In this document: positions 1 to 6,022 of the stretch, piece after piece
How positions within the stretch are numbered: position 1 is the stretch's first letter
Layout: every line of letters starts with the position of its first letter
Assembly: GCA_030642025.1 (NCBI GenBank)
Contig: DAOWOO010000098.1
Coordinates: 1-6,022 of the forward strand
Direction of reading: 5' to 3'
DNA: 6,022 nucleotides
Origin: Candidatus Zixiibacteriota bacterium
Lineage (GTDB): Bacteria > Zixibacteria > MSB-5A5 > GN15 > PGXB01
Translations under genes and position numbers: made by a program
Notes under the pieces: generated by a model
Databases searched by the model: none
Told to the model about the DNA's origin: nothing
Seen by the model: the letters and a program-made list of their open reading frames with translations, nothing else

Positions 1-654
1 AGAGTTGACGCCGCCTTCAGATCGGCACAGGTAATAGTCAATCTTCTCTTTCTTCAGCAGGGCGAGACGCTCGGCCGGTATATCAATCAATTCTGCGACC
101 GATTTCACGAAACTATCAAGTGCCCGGGCGGCAATACTGTTGTATTTATCGGCCGCATCGGGGCTAATATGAAAGCGGAAGTATTCCGACTCACTCATTT
201 CCCAGTCACCGGTATAGTAGCTATATGGATAAACCAGCCAGAAATAATCACCGTTTTTATGAAGGAAATAATAATGCGAATACCTGGAACCGTGATGCTC
301 GATATCAAACTTGAACCGCCGGTAATCATCGTCAAGCTTGCTCTCGGAATGTATTCCGACATGAATGACATTCTTGAGATTTTCCAGATTATTTACGACC
401 GGTGAGTTGATATCAGCTTTGACGGCAATCCCGTCATATACAATTCCAAGTCTTTCCGCTGATTTTATTGCCGACGGCTCCCACAGATCGGCGGCTGTCT
501 CATAATTGCCGGAAATAAGCAGGTCAAAATAATCCTGAAACAGGGTACGCGCAATCCGGCTGTCGTTGAGATTGTCGTCCGAGATTGCAGTTGTTGCGGT
601 AAAGCAGGTGATTATCAGAATAAGGACAATGTGAATTGAATACTTTCTGAACAT
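1..654 (-). CDS. Secreted/periplasmic protein of unknown function, N-terminal part (C-terminus beyond the window)
   Basis: The frame is open from an ATG at 654-652 to the left edge: 218 codons, no stop. The start is backed by AGGGAG six nt upstream. Residues 1-23 look like a Sec signal peptide: MFRK, then a hydrophobic core, with likely cleavage after TTA at residue 23. The mature part begins with a helical-looking stretch around residues 32-60 (DYFDLLISGNYETAADLWEP), which recalls NTF2/SnoaL-like or TPR-like export proteins. It is followed by a strand-rich, aromatic segment (about 111-163, with NGDYFWLVYPYSYYTGDW). The end (about 166-218) is a predicted helix, then KEKIDYYLCRSE, which resembles how peptidase MA-like (gluzincin) domains begin. 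An HExxH motif would lie past the edge, so a peptidase is only a guess. Cys17 sits in the signal core without a good lipobox. The gene follows a terminator and is probably transcribed separately from the operon upstream. Confidence 0.85.
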   Translation of the reverse strand, partial: MFRKYSIHIVLILIITCFTATTAISDDNLNDSRIARTLFQDYFDLLISGNYETAADLWEPSAIKSAERLGIVYDGIAVKADINSPVVNNLENLKNVIHVGIHSESKLDDDYRRFKFDIEHHGSRYSHYYFLHKNGDYFWLVYPYSYYTGDWEMSESEYFRFHISPDAADKYNSIAARALDSFVKSVAELIDIPAERLALLKKEKIDYYLCRSEGGVNS

Positions 655-660
655 AATTAT

Positions 661-666
661 CTCCCT
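661..666 (-). promoter_or_regulatory. Ribosome-binding site of the 654-1 gene
   Basis: On the minus strand the sequence reads AGGGAG, then ATAATT, then ATG. This is a near-consensus Shine-Dalgarno sequence with six nt spacing. It fixes the start codon at 654-652 for a gene whose end is not in the window. Confidence 0.75.
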
Positions 667-695
667 GGATTGTCAAAATTTTCTTAAATATACGG

Positions 696-701
696 ATTAT
701 A
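696..701 (-). promoter_or_regulatory. Candidate -10 box (TATAAT) for the 654-1 gene
   Basis: A perfect TATAAT hexamer on the minus strand lies 41 nt upstream of the ATG at 654, in an AT-rich spacer just after the preceding operon's terminator. A start site near 689 would give a 5' leader of about 35 nt. At 16-18 nt spacing there is no convincing -35 hexamer (the bases are close to ATATCT), so this is either a promoter with a weak -35 or chance in AT-rich DNA. The placement between a terminator and a new gene is the main support. Confidence 0.4.
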
Positions 702-724
702 CAAAAAAAAGCCACATCAGATAT

Positions 725-755
725 AAAAAAAGGCCCACCTGAGGGTGAGCCTTTT
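725..755 (-). terminator. Rho-independent terminator of the barrel/cargo/PorV-like operon
   Basis: On the minus strand, 755-744 (AAAAGGCTCACC) pairs with 739-728 (GGTGGGCCTTTT) across the four-base loop CTCA. This makes a 12-bp stem with one G-T wobble. The 3' arm runs into a seven-base T tract (731-725). The hairpin begins 20 nt after the TGA of the PorV-like gene. In the opposite direction the stem is followed by GATTT rather than a clean T run, so it should act mainly on minus-strand transcripts. Confidence 0.9.
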
Positions 756-775
756 GATTTCAAAATATGCTATGA

Positions 776-1789
776 TCAGAAAGAAACACTGGCCGAGAAC
801 CGATGCACCGACTCAAAGCGTCCGTAGTCAACCCAGGCATAGTCAAGACTGAGTTCGGTTTCCTCGCCCAGCGGGGTTTTAAGACCGCCACCGAAACTTA
901 ACCCTTGTTCGACATAGTTGAACTTATAACCGCCCCGGAGGAAAAACTTCTTCTGCCAGTCATACTCGGCGCCGATGGCACCCTGCTGCTCGTTGTCATT
1001 GGGGTGTTTGGCCTCGACGGACATCATCAGATTCGATTCCGGGCCAAAGGCGATATCATACGCCATCCCGATTCGGAAAGTCATCGGCAGATCGTAGGCT
1101 TCCACTTTTAGGCGGCTGTTGAATTCATCCTGGTTTTCGTTGCCGCCATCGCTGGGATCATAGGCGACATCGAGATCAGGACCATCGAATTTCATCTCGG
1201 GGCCCATATTGGAAATACTCATACCGATTCTAAGCGACCTGAATCCGGTATAGAGCAGGGTCCCAAAATCAAAGGCAAACCCGCTGGCCTTTTCCCTGTA
1301 AATTTCCTCGCCGACAAATTTGAAACTGCCGCCGAAGGAAAACTGAGTCGTCAGATAACGGGCGTATGTCAGTTGAAAAGCGTATGACGAAGCCGAATAC
1401 ATTTCTCCGGTGCCGTTCTGGTCTTCCATCGCGGTGCGCGTAATCTCCTGATCGCCCATAGACAGGACTGTCGCCGAGGCACCGAAAACGCCGATATCCT
1501 CGAAGGTTCGAGCATAGGCGATATAATTCAGGCTGATATCGGTCACATAGCTGACATGACTGAAAGCCAGCTCGTTGTCGCCGATCTGCACCAGCCCGGC
1601 CGGATTCCAGTACATCGAATAGATGTCACCGGAGCTGGCCACACTGGCTTCGCCCATAGCGGTGTAACGGGAACCGACCCCGATTTTAAGAAACTGTGCA
1701 CCGGCGGTTCCGACTTTAGAGAATTCGCCGGCTGAAACCGTCCCGCACAGAAGCAGCACAGTCGCAATAATTACGATTTTTCTACTCAT
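776..1789 (-). CDS. PorV/PorQ-family outer-membrane beta-barrel protein
   Basis: This complete 337-residue protein belongs to the PorV/PorQ (UPF0164-like) family, FadL-like barrels associated with the type IX secretion system. In characterised T9SS, PorV collects substrates from the SprA translocon and delivers them to the cell-surface attachment complex. Residues 1-20 form a Sec signal peptide with likely cleavage at VSA|G. Cys15 is not in a lipobox. The family's most conserved stretch is at about 27-70, with GTAGAQFLKIGVGSRYTAMG and later MYWNPAGL. Further family-like segments are KHPNDNEQQGAIGAEYDW (about 261-278), LRGGYKFNYVEQGLSFGGGL (284-303) and a closing strand VHRFSASVSF ending in Phe, as expected for a barrel-assembly signal. 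An acidic loop lies at about 202-222. The ATG follows AGGAG at 8 nt spacing and lies 11 nt after the cargo gene. Family assignment is firm. Whether it is a true PorV, PorQ or a lineage-specific paralogue cannot be settled here, so no symbol is given. Confidence 0.9.
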   Translation of the reverse strand: MSRKIVIIATVLLLCGTVSAGEFSKVGTAGAQFLKIGVGSRYTAMGEASVASSGDIYSMYWNPAGLVQIGDNELAFSHVSYVTDISLNYIAYARTFEDIGVFGASATVLSMGDQEITRTAMEDQNGTGEMYSASSYAFQLTYARYLTTQFSFGGSFKFVGEEIYREKASGFAFDFGTLLYTGFRSLRIGMSISNMGPEMKFDGPDLDVAYDPSDGGNENQDEFNSRLKVEAYDLPMTFRIGMAYDIAFGPESNLMMSVEAKHPNDNEQQGAIGAEYDWQKKFFLRGGYKFNYVEQGLSFGGGLKTPLGEETELSLDYAWVDYGRFESVHRFSASVSF

Positions 1790-1797
1790 GGCGTTTT

Positions 1798-1802
1798 CTC
1801 CT
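1798..1802 (-). promoter_or_regulatory. Ribosome-binding site of the PorV-like gene, overlapping the upstream stop codon
   Basis: The minus strand reads TAGGAGAAAACGCC then ATG. The TAG stop of the 892-residue gene (1803-1801) supplies the first bases of AGGAG, with eight nt to the start. Ribosomes ending the upstream gene sit on this site, which suggests coupled translation of cargo and barrel. Confidence 0.8.
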
Positions 1803-4479
1803 ACTTAATCACAGCGAACCGGCCGATGCGATTTCCGTATCGGGATTCTACGTGATAAAGGTATACGCCGGAGACAATTCCCAGCCCGGCTTCGGTCAGC
1901 ATGTTCCAGTCAGCCGTTCCCGAACCGTTATGGGAGATCGTTTTTACCTGGTCACCGCTCAGGGTATAAATCCTGATAGTGCACTGATCCGGCAGGTTTA
2001 TAAATTGCAGTTTACGTTCGTATCTATCCAGTTCCAGAGGCGAGTGAGCTACATAAGGATCGGGAACCACCCGTATTTTCTCAAGCTCTGAACCGGCGAC
2101 AGAAGCGCTTATTCCGTCAGCCCTGAATACGAATATGTCATCGGCGCCGTTAACCGGGGCGCCTTCTATCGTATAGACATCACCGGTATTGAACGTCACA
2201 TGATCCGGGTCGATGGCAAAGAACCAGGCATGGCTAAACGGAAAGGCCTCAGGATGAGCGCTACCGTCATACTCAGTATTGACAATCGACAGATAATCGC
2301 CCACTTCCGGATTCCACGTATTATCCATGTCCCAGTCATAGACCTCGGCATGAACCTGATAGTCCAGGGTCGTATTCCAGACCTCAAACGGCAGAGGAAT
2401 CGGCGTGCTGTGGTCAAATATCTGGTAGCCCTGAGATCCGCCAGCCATGAAACGCAGTTCATAGGTTGACCGGAAATGCTTATCGCTTCCCAGCGGTATG
2501 CCGAAGACGTCGCCAAGGGGGCCGAGGAATTCATACATGAATATGGTGGTATCATCCGCGACGCCGAAAGCGGTCTGTTCCATTGAACGAACCGTGCGGT
2601 CGCCGTTGCGGACGACAATCCTGATCCCGTCGCCAATCGGATATTCGCCCGGATCGGCTGATGGTGATTGCAGCGTCTGATCAGCAAGGACGGTATCGCC
2701 GTTGGTTACGTCAACAAGATGCCAGTATGTCTGGGTATCGGTTTCGGTAAAAACAACCTTGTACTCCGGACCCTCGATATCGCTTTCGTTAAACTGTATC
2801 GGGTAGACCGTTCCTTCCGATGGCTCCCCGTTGCCGTTGAACGTATGCTGCAACGATTCAAAGGCACTGTAAAATCCGGCCGGATCACTGCGGGGAATCG
2901 CCCTGATGGTATTGACGTCAACATCGGGCGTGCCAAACCCATTCTGTAACGGACCGATTGGCACCGCGGTATCGCCGCCGTCATAGGCTACCAGGCAATA
3001 CCAGTATTCGACACCGTTGGACAGGTTACTGTCTATATATGAATGCGCTATCGGATCACCGGCGTCAAGCACCTGGAAGGCGGCGACCGGGAAATAATCC
3101 TCCTGCAGACAGGCGTCATCGGTATCCATTTCAAACCCCCAGGTATAACCCTGGTTGTTGGATCGGTACAGCTTATATCCCTTGAAGTCGGCAACGCCGG
3201 ACAGCGGATCGGTGTCGACTTCCGACGTATCTGTCCAGGAGATGTACGTTCTGCCATCGCCTTCTTTCACTGTCAGGACCGGTATGGCCGGCGGCTGGGG
3301 ACCGATAAAATGATTGTCGTACAGGGTCTGCGCCGCTTCGGCATTGTTATAAAAATCCTCTTCGTCCTCACCGGCAATTATTGCGAAAACAACTCTTACT
3401 GTCTTACCGGCCGTCAGATCAATACCGCGGGTGCACTGCAGATAGTACTGATCGGTCGGCGGCAGCGAGGAATCATACTGCTCGGAATCGATCAGCAGGA
3501 ACTTGGCTTCGTCGGGAGCCTGGTAAACCTGTTCCCACTGCCCGGTTCTGAAGGCCGTCATGCCGATGCCGTCAGGTGTTTCGAGGTACTTGGTACCCAT
3601 TATTCCGGTGCGGACCAGCGGTCCCCAACCGGGATCATAGCTATCCTCGTCATATGTCCAGGCCAGGTTTTCCGCCTGATCGAAGGCGACCAGGTCGCCG
3701 AGCCGTCCGTTTTCACCGGTGCCGTCAGGCCCGCCGACGTCTATGTCGCAGTATATGGCAAAGGCAAACTCGTTATAATCAACGACGGAGGAGTTAGTGA
3801 TCTCCATGACGACAAAAATGATGTCATCATTATAGCAGTAATTCCACTGATACATGGTCTGGGATACTTCCAGTCCCAGCGGGCTGGGATTGAGATCGTC
3901 ACTGAAACGATAGAATGACTGCTGCATTGATGTCGGACCGCCCTGGACAAAATCACCAGTATCACCAGCATTCGGGTCCCAGACCAGGTTGTAGGTCCAG
4001 GCGCTACTGTCAATATTCCACACTTCCCAGCCGAGAGCCGGATTGGCCAAATCCTGGCCAATCAGGTCGGTCGGATCATACTCATAGGACAGGGAATCCG
4101 TGGATAGCCTGATTCCGTATGTTTCGTCTCCTGAGATGAGTGAGGCTATCGGCGTGAAATCATCATCGGTATCGGCGACAATCGTATCGCCAGCGGGCGT
4201 CACGGCACCCATCCAGAATTTGATTTCACCGATATAATCATGTCCGGAGTTCCGGGGCCATTCGCCGGACGGATACCCGGCATAACCCCAGTAGCCGCCA
4301 ATCAGGCCGTAGTTATCGACGGTGGTGGCGATATTCCCTTTATTGTGAATGACCTGGTCCCACACCTCAATCGGTGGTATAGCGGCCTGCATCGATTTGG
4401 CATATATATTTCCCGATGCGAGGAGCAGGACAAGCAGTACCAGCAGCCATCCACTATGTACATTTCGTGTTTTCATCAT
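1801..4479 (-). CDS. Exported FnIII-like protein with C-terminal T9SS type A sorting domain
   Basis: An 892-residue protein, predicted to be secreted to or displayed on the cell surface. Residues 1-27 form a Sec signal peptide (hydrophobic LLVLLVLLLASG, likely cleavage at IYA|K). Residues 28-395 are a large region I cannot assign, rich in Trp, Tyr and Asp. Its start (about 45-95: KGNIATTVDNYGLIGG, then EWP, then FWMGA) resembles, from memory, a family common in Calditrichota/Zixibacteria-like genomes. About 397-505 is fibronectin type III-like (TYISWTDTSE, FKGYKLYRS, YWYCLVAYD). About 530-795 is unassigned and strand-rich. About 798-892 is the sorting domain: VVPDPY, LQFINLPDQCTIRIYTLSGD, VSGVYLYHV, RFAVIK, closely following the known type A CTD pattern. 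No catalytic motif is evident, so a structural, adhesive or binding role is likelier than an enzyme. Two ATG codons begin the frame (4479 and 4476). Either fits the GAGGT upstream, and the second has the more usual 8 nt spacing. It lies 12 nt after the barrel gene. Confidence 0.9.
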   Translation of the reverse strand: MMKTRNVHSGWLLVLLVLLLASGNIYAKSMQAAIPPIEVWDQVIHNKGNIATTVDNYGLIGGYWGYAGYPSGEWPRNSGHDYIGEIKFWMGAVTPAGDTIVADTDDDFTPIASLISGDETYGIRLSTDSLSYEYDPTDLIGQDLANPALGWEVWNIDSSAWTYNLVWDPNAGDTGDFVQGGPTSMQQSFYRFSDDLNPSPLGLEVSQTMYQWNYCYNDDIIFVVMEITNSSVVDYNEFAFAIYCDIDVGGPDGTGENGRLGDLVAFDQAENLAWTYDEDSYDPGWGPLVRTGIMGTKYLETPDGIGMTAFRTGQWEQVYQAPDEAKFLLIDSEQYDSSLPPTDQYYLQCTRGIDLTAGKTVRVVFAIIAGEDEEDFYNNAEAAQTLYDNHFIGPQPPAIPVLTVKEGDGRTYISWTDTSEVDTDPLSGVADFKGYKLYRSNNQGYTWGFEMDTDDACLQEDYFPVAAFQVLDAGDPIAHSYIDSNLSNGVEYWYCLVAYDGGDTAVPIGPLQNGFGTPDVDVNTIRAIPRSDPAGFYSAFESLQHTFNGNGEPSEGTVYPIQFNESDIEGPEYKVVFTETDTQTYWHLVDVTNGDTVLADQTLQSPSADPGEYPIGDGIRIVVRNGDRTVRSMEQTAFGVADDTTIFMYEFLGPLGDVFGIPLGSDKHFRSTYELRFMAGGSQGYQIFDHSTPIPLPFEVWNTTLDYQVHAEVYDWDMDNTWNPEVGDYLSIVNTEYDGSAHPEAFPFSHAWFFAIDPDHVTFNTGDVYTIEGAPVNGADDIFVFRADGISASVAGSELEKIRVVPDPYVAHSPLELDRYERKLQFINLPDQCTIRIYTLSGDQVKTISHNGSGTADWNMLTEAGLGIVSGVYLYHVESRYGNRIGRFAVIK
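4041..4063. repeat. Perfect 9-bp inverted repeat inside the cargo gene
   Basis: GATTGGCCA (4041-4049) and TGGCCAATC (4055-4063) are exact reverse complements separated by five bases. They lie within the coding sequence for residues near LIGQDLANPA (about 139-148) of the 892-residue protein. The mRNA could form a compact hairpin. There is no T tract, so it does not look like a terminator. It may be chance. Confidence 0.6.
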
Positions 4480-4484
4480 CGTCT

Positions 4485-4489
4485 ACCTC
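4485..4489 (-). promoter_or_regulatory. Ribosome-binding site of the 892-residue cargo gene
   Basis: Between the TAA of the barrel gene (4494-4492) and the cargo start, the minus strand reads GCGAGGTAGACG. GAGGT is five nt from the first ATG and eight nt from the second. This favours initiation at one of these two adjacent Met codons, and the site lies wholly in the 12-nt intergenic gap. Confidence 0.65.
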
Positions 4490-4491
4490 GC

Positions 4492-6022
4492 TTAGAAGTT
4501 GTATTCAAGACCAAGGCGCAGTGTCCGGGGCGCCGAGTAATTGGTCGGGTCTTTGGCCAGCAGTTGATAGTACCGATTGGCATCGGCGGCCGTAAGCGGG
4601 CCATCACCGTCCGGATCGGCGGTCATGCTGTACTCGCGTCCGTCGTCGTCGGGACGACCGGTATTGCTGTAAACATTTATGACATTGCGGCGGTCGAAGA
4701 TATTTTCCACCTCGAAAAAGAGGGAGAAATAATTTGCGCTGCGCGAAATAAATATATCCTTGAAGAAACGCATATCGACCGAGTAGTTGGCCGGAAGACG
4801 TCCCTCGTTGACACCGCCCATACGCTTGCCGAATTGGTCGGTAACCGTGTACGGCATCCCGGAACCATAACGGCCAAGAGCATTTATACCCCAGGCGCCG
4901 GGGATATTCATCCCGAAGAATTTCCCTTTCCAGTCGCGCGGCACCCTGTAAGAAACATTCATGGTCGCAGTATGACGCTGGTCGTATGAAAGCGGATATT
5001 CGCTGACCGGTTTCTCCTGATCCGGATCGGTAACATAGTCGTAATACCCTTCATAGGCGGACGAGGAATTTCCCCTGGCAATCATATAACTGTAAACCAG
5101 CGTCCCCGAAAAACCGCCGCGGTTGAGCCTCTCCAGAGTGACGTCGAAGCCCTTGGCCGAACCGTAGTCCTCATTGGTGAATTCCGTCACGGGGTTGCCG
5201 CCCGGAGCCCGGCGAAGCCGGCCATTGTCGTCATACGAAACAACCTCGCTGGTGGCGATCAGATTCTCGATATCCTTGTAGTATGCGGTAATATCAAGCC
5301 TGACATCATCGCTTAACATATGGTTAAGACCGAGTTCATACGCAATTGTCTTCTCGGCCTTCAGGTCGGGATTGCCGACCAGCGGATAACCGGAACTGAT
5401 GTCCCCGTTCAGGTTGGTATATAAAAACGTGTAATTGGGAACCTGAAAATAGTATCCGTAGTTGAACCGGATGATGGAATTCTCCGCGATCGGGTGTGAA
5501 ATGCCCAATCGGGGCGATAACTGAGATTTGGCGTTGGAAGTGACCTTTTTATCTTTCTCGAAAACATCCTCCCAGTATTCAACCTCGGAGTTGAGATAAT
5601 CCCAGCGCAAACCGGCGTTTACGACAAAATCCCGTAACTCCAGTTTATCCTGCATATACAGCAGACCGTAAACCGGTGAATGAGCGTATTTTTCGCCGTA
5701 GGGACGCTGATTGAAAAACTGCTTGAAATCCCAGAAAACATCATAAGTTCGGTATTCGGCGCCGAAACGTACCTCATTGGTCTTATTGACCTGGCTGGTC
5801 AGGGTGGCCGAAAAACCGTCATATTTCGTATAGCGCCTTCCGTAGGTCGGATTGAAGTCATCGCCGGTGGTAAATCCGGTAAAGAAGTATTCCTGCGAGG
5901 CGAGATAATTGTCCTCGTGAATCGTACCGTTATAGACACCATCTTCATCCTCAGAGTATCCCGGCCATTCGGTCCAGTAGGTATCAAACAGGTTTTCAGG
6001 AGCCTTTTTACGTTCGGTATAA
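4492..6022 (-). CDS. TonB-dependent receptor-like outer-membrane beta-barrel, C-terminal part (N-terminus beyond the window)
   Basis: The frame is open from the right edge to a TAA at 4494-4492, giving 509 visible residues. I translated 6021-5656 by hand and found no stop, so the Met codon at 5655 is internal. Numbering visible residues from the right edge, typical TonB-dependent receptor barrel segments appear: LYMQDKLELRDF and GLRWDY (about 121-142), SPRLGISHPIAENSIIRFNY (169-188), GNPDLKAEKTIAYELGLNH (216-234), KGFDVTLERL (290-299), DQRHTATMNVSYRV (347-360) and FFEVENIFDRRNVINVYSNT (435-454). The last residues, LRLGLEYNF, end in Phe like a beta-signal strand. Plug domain, TonB box and any carboxypeptidase-like N-terminal domain would lie beyond the window, so true TonB energisation and substrate are unknown. 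The gene downstream is a T9SS-sorted protein rather than a SusD homologue, so a classical SusCD pair is not supported on that side. It is probably the first or an early gene of the operon. Confidence 0.9.
   Translation of the reverse strand, partial: YTERKKAPENLFDTYWTEWPGYSEDEDGVYNGTIHEDNYLASQEYFFTGFTTGDDFNPTYGRRYTKYDGFSATLTSQVNKTNEVRFGAEYRTYDVFWDFKQFFNQRPYGEKYAHSPVYGLLYMQDKLELRDFVVNAGLRWDYLNSEVEYWEDVFEKDKKVTSNAKSQLSPRLGISHPIAENSIIRFNYGYYFQVPNYTFLYTNLNGDISSGYPLVGNPDLKAEKTIAYELGLNHMLSDDVRLDITAYYKDIENLIATSEVVSYDDNGRLRRAPGGNPVTEFTNEDYGSAKGFDVTLERLNRGGFSGTLVYSYMIARGNSSSAYEGYYDYVTDPDQEKPVSEYPLSYDQRHTATMNVSYRVPRDWKGKFFGMNIPGAWGINALGRYGSGMPYTVTDQFGKRMGGVNEGRLPANYSVDMRFFKDIFISRSANYFSLFFEVENIFDRRNVINVYSNTGRPDDDGREYSMTADPDGDGPLTAADANRYYQLLAKDPTNYSAPRTLRLGLEYNF
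4582..4617 (-). other. EF-hand/dockerin-like calcium-binding loop in the barrel protein
   Basis: Visible residues 469-480 read DPDGDGPLTAAD. Asp at loop positions 1, 3, 5 and 12, Gly at 6 and Leu at 8 match the canonical 12-residue EF-hand loop. The following ANRYYQLL could be the short helix seen in dockerin-type half EF-hands. It sits between a NIFDRRNV barrel segment and the final barrel strand, which in this family places it in the last surface-facing loop. Calcium binding is inferred from the motif only. Confidence 0.6.

Noticed and set aside
602..606. Cysteine near the signal-peptide core of the 654-1 protein as a lipoprotein anchor
   Set aside because: The residues before Cys17 are IIT rather than a canonical lipobox, and Phe follows. 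A Sec signal peptide with cleavage after residue 23 fits better.
671..676. Perfect TTGACA (-35-like) on the minus strand
   Set aside because: It is only about 17 nt upstream of the ATG at 654 and downstream of the TATAAT, so no -10 at proper spacing could serve this gene; taken as chance.
524..763. Minus-strand open frame of 79 codons
   Set aside because: It covers the terminator hairpin and overlaps the 654-1 gene in another frame. It has no ribosome-binding site or protein-like features.
3043..3918. Long open frame (291 codons) on the plus strand
   Set aside because: It is fully antisense to the 892-residue cargo gene, whose signal peptide, FnIII-like and CTD segments leave no doubt about the real frame. 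The plus-strand product has no recognisable domain or convincing ribosome-binding site.
4240..4989. Open frame of 249 codons on the plus strand
   Set aside because: It is antisense across the cargo start and the end of the barrel gene. Its translation shows no family resemblance and spans two well-supported genes.
4492..5655. Barrel gene starting at the Met codon at 5655 (387 residues)
   Set aside because: The same frame stays open to the right edge with barrel-like sequence upstream (for example NKTNEVRFGAEYRTY). The Met is internal, with no signal peptide.
4492..6022. SusC of a SusCD polysaccharide-uptake pair
   Set aside because: The next gene is a T9SS-sorted FnIII-like protein with no SusD features or lipobox. 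The N-terminal SusC-specific parts are outside the window.

Overview
The window holds four genes, all on the minus strand, so transcription runs from position 6022 down to 1. Everything I can read is a cell-envelope or secreted protein. The combination of a TonB-dependent receptor-type barrel, a long protein with a C-terminal type IX secretion (T9SS) type A sorting domain, and a PorV/PorQ-family barrel points to a diderm of the Bacteroidota/FCB superphylum or a related lineage (for example Zixibacteria, Calditrichota, KSB1 or Marinimicrobia). That placement is inferred from gene content and a roughly half-GC composition. No rRNA or other phylogenetic marker is present.

Layout in transcription order. 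(1) 6021-4492: the C-terminal 509 residues of a TonB-dependent receptor-like beta-barrel, cut off by the right edge; an EF-hand/dockerin-type loop lies close to its C-terminus. (2) 4479-1801: an 892-residue exported protein with a signal peptide, a large uncharacterised N-terminal region, a fibronectin type III-like domain and a T9SS type A sorting domain. (3) 1789-776: a complete 337-residue PorV/PorQ-family barrel. Gaps between these genes are only 12 and 11 nt, each containing or overlapping a Shine-Dalgarno sequence, so they read as one operon. It ends at a strong intrinsic terminator at 725-755. (4) 654-1: a separate unit with its own candidate -10 box and ribosome-binding site, encoding a secreted protein of unknown function cut off by the left edge.

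How the genes may work together (inference from known T9SS biology): T9SS cargo crosses the outer membrane through SprA and is collected by PorV, which delivers it to the attachment complex. A PorV relative directly downstream of a sorting-domain protein could be its dedicated shuttle or partner, with the TonB-dependent-type barrel as a third surface component. No T9SS core gene (sprA/sov, porK-porN, porU) is visible here, so the pairing is a hypothesis.

I see no tRNA, rRNA, CRISPR array, insertion sequence, attachment site or origin. The only stretch without coding is 655-775 (121 nt), which holds the terminator, a candidate promoter and a ribosome-binding site.
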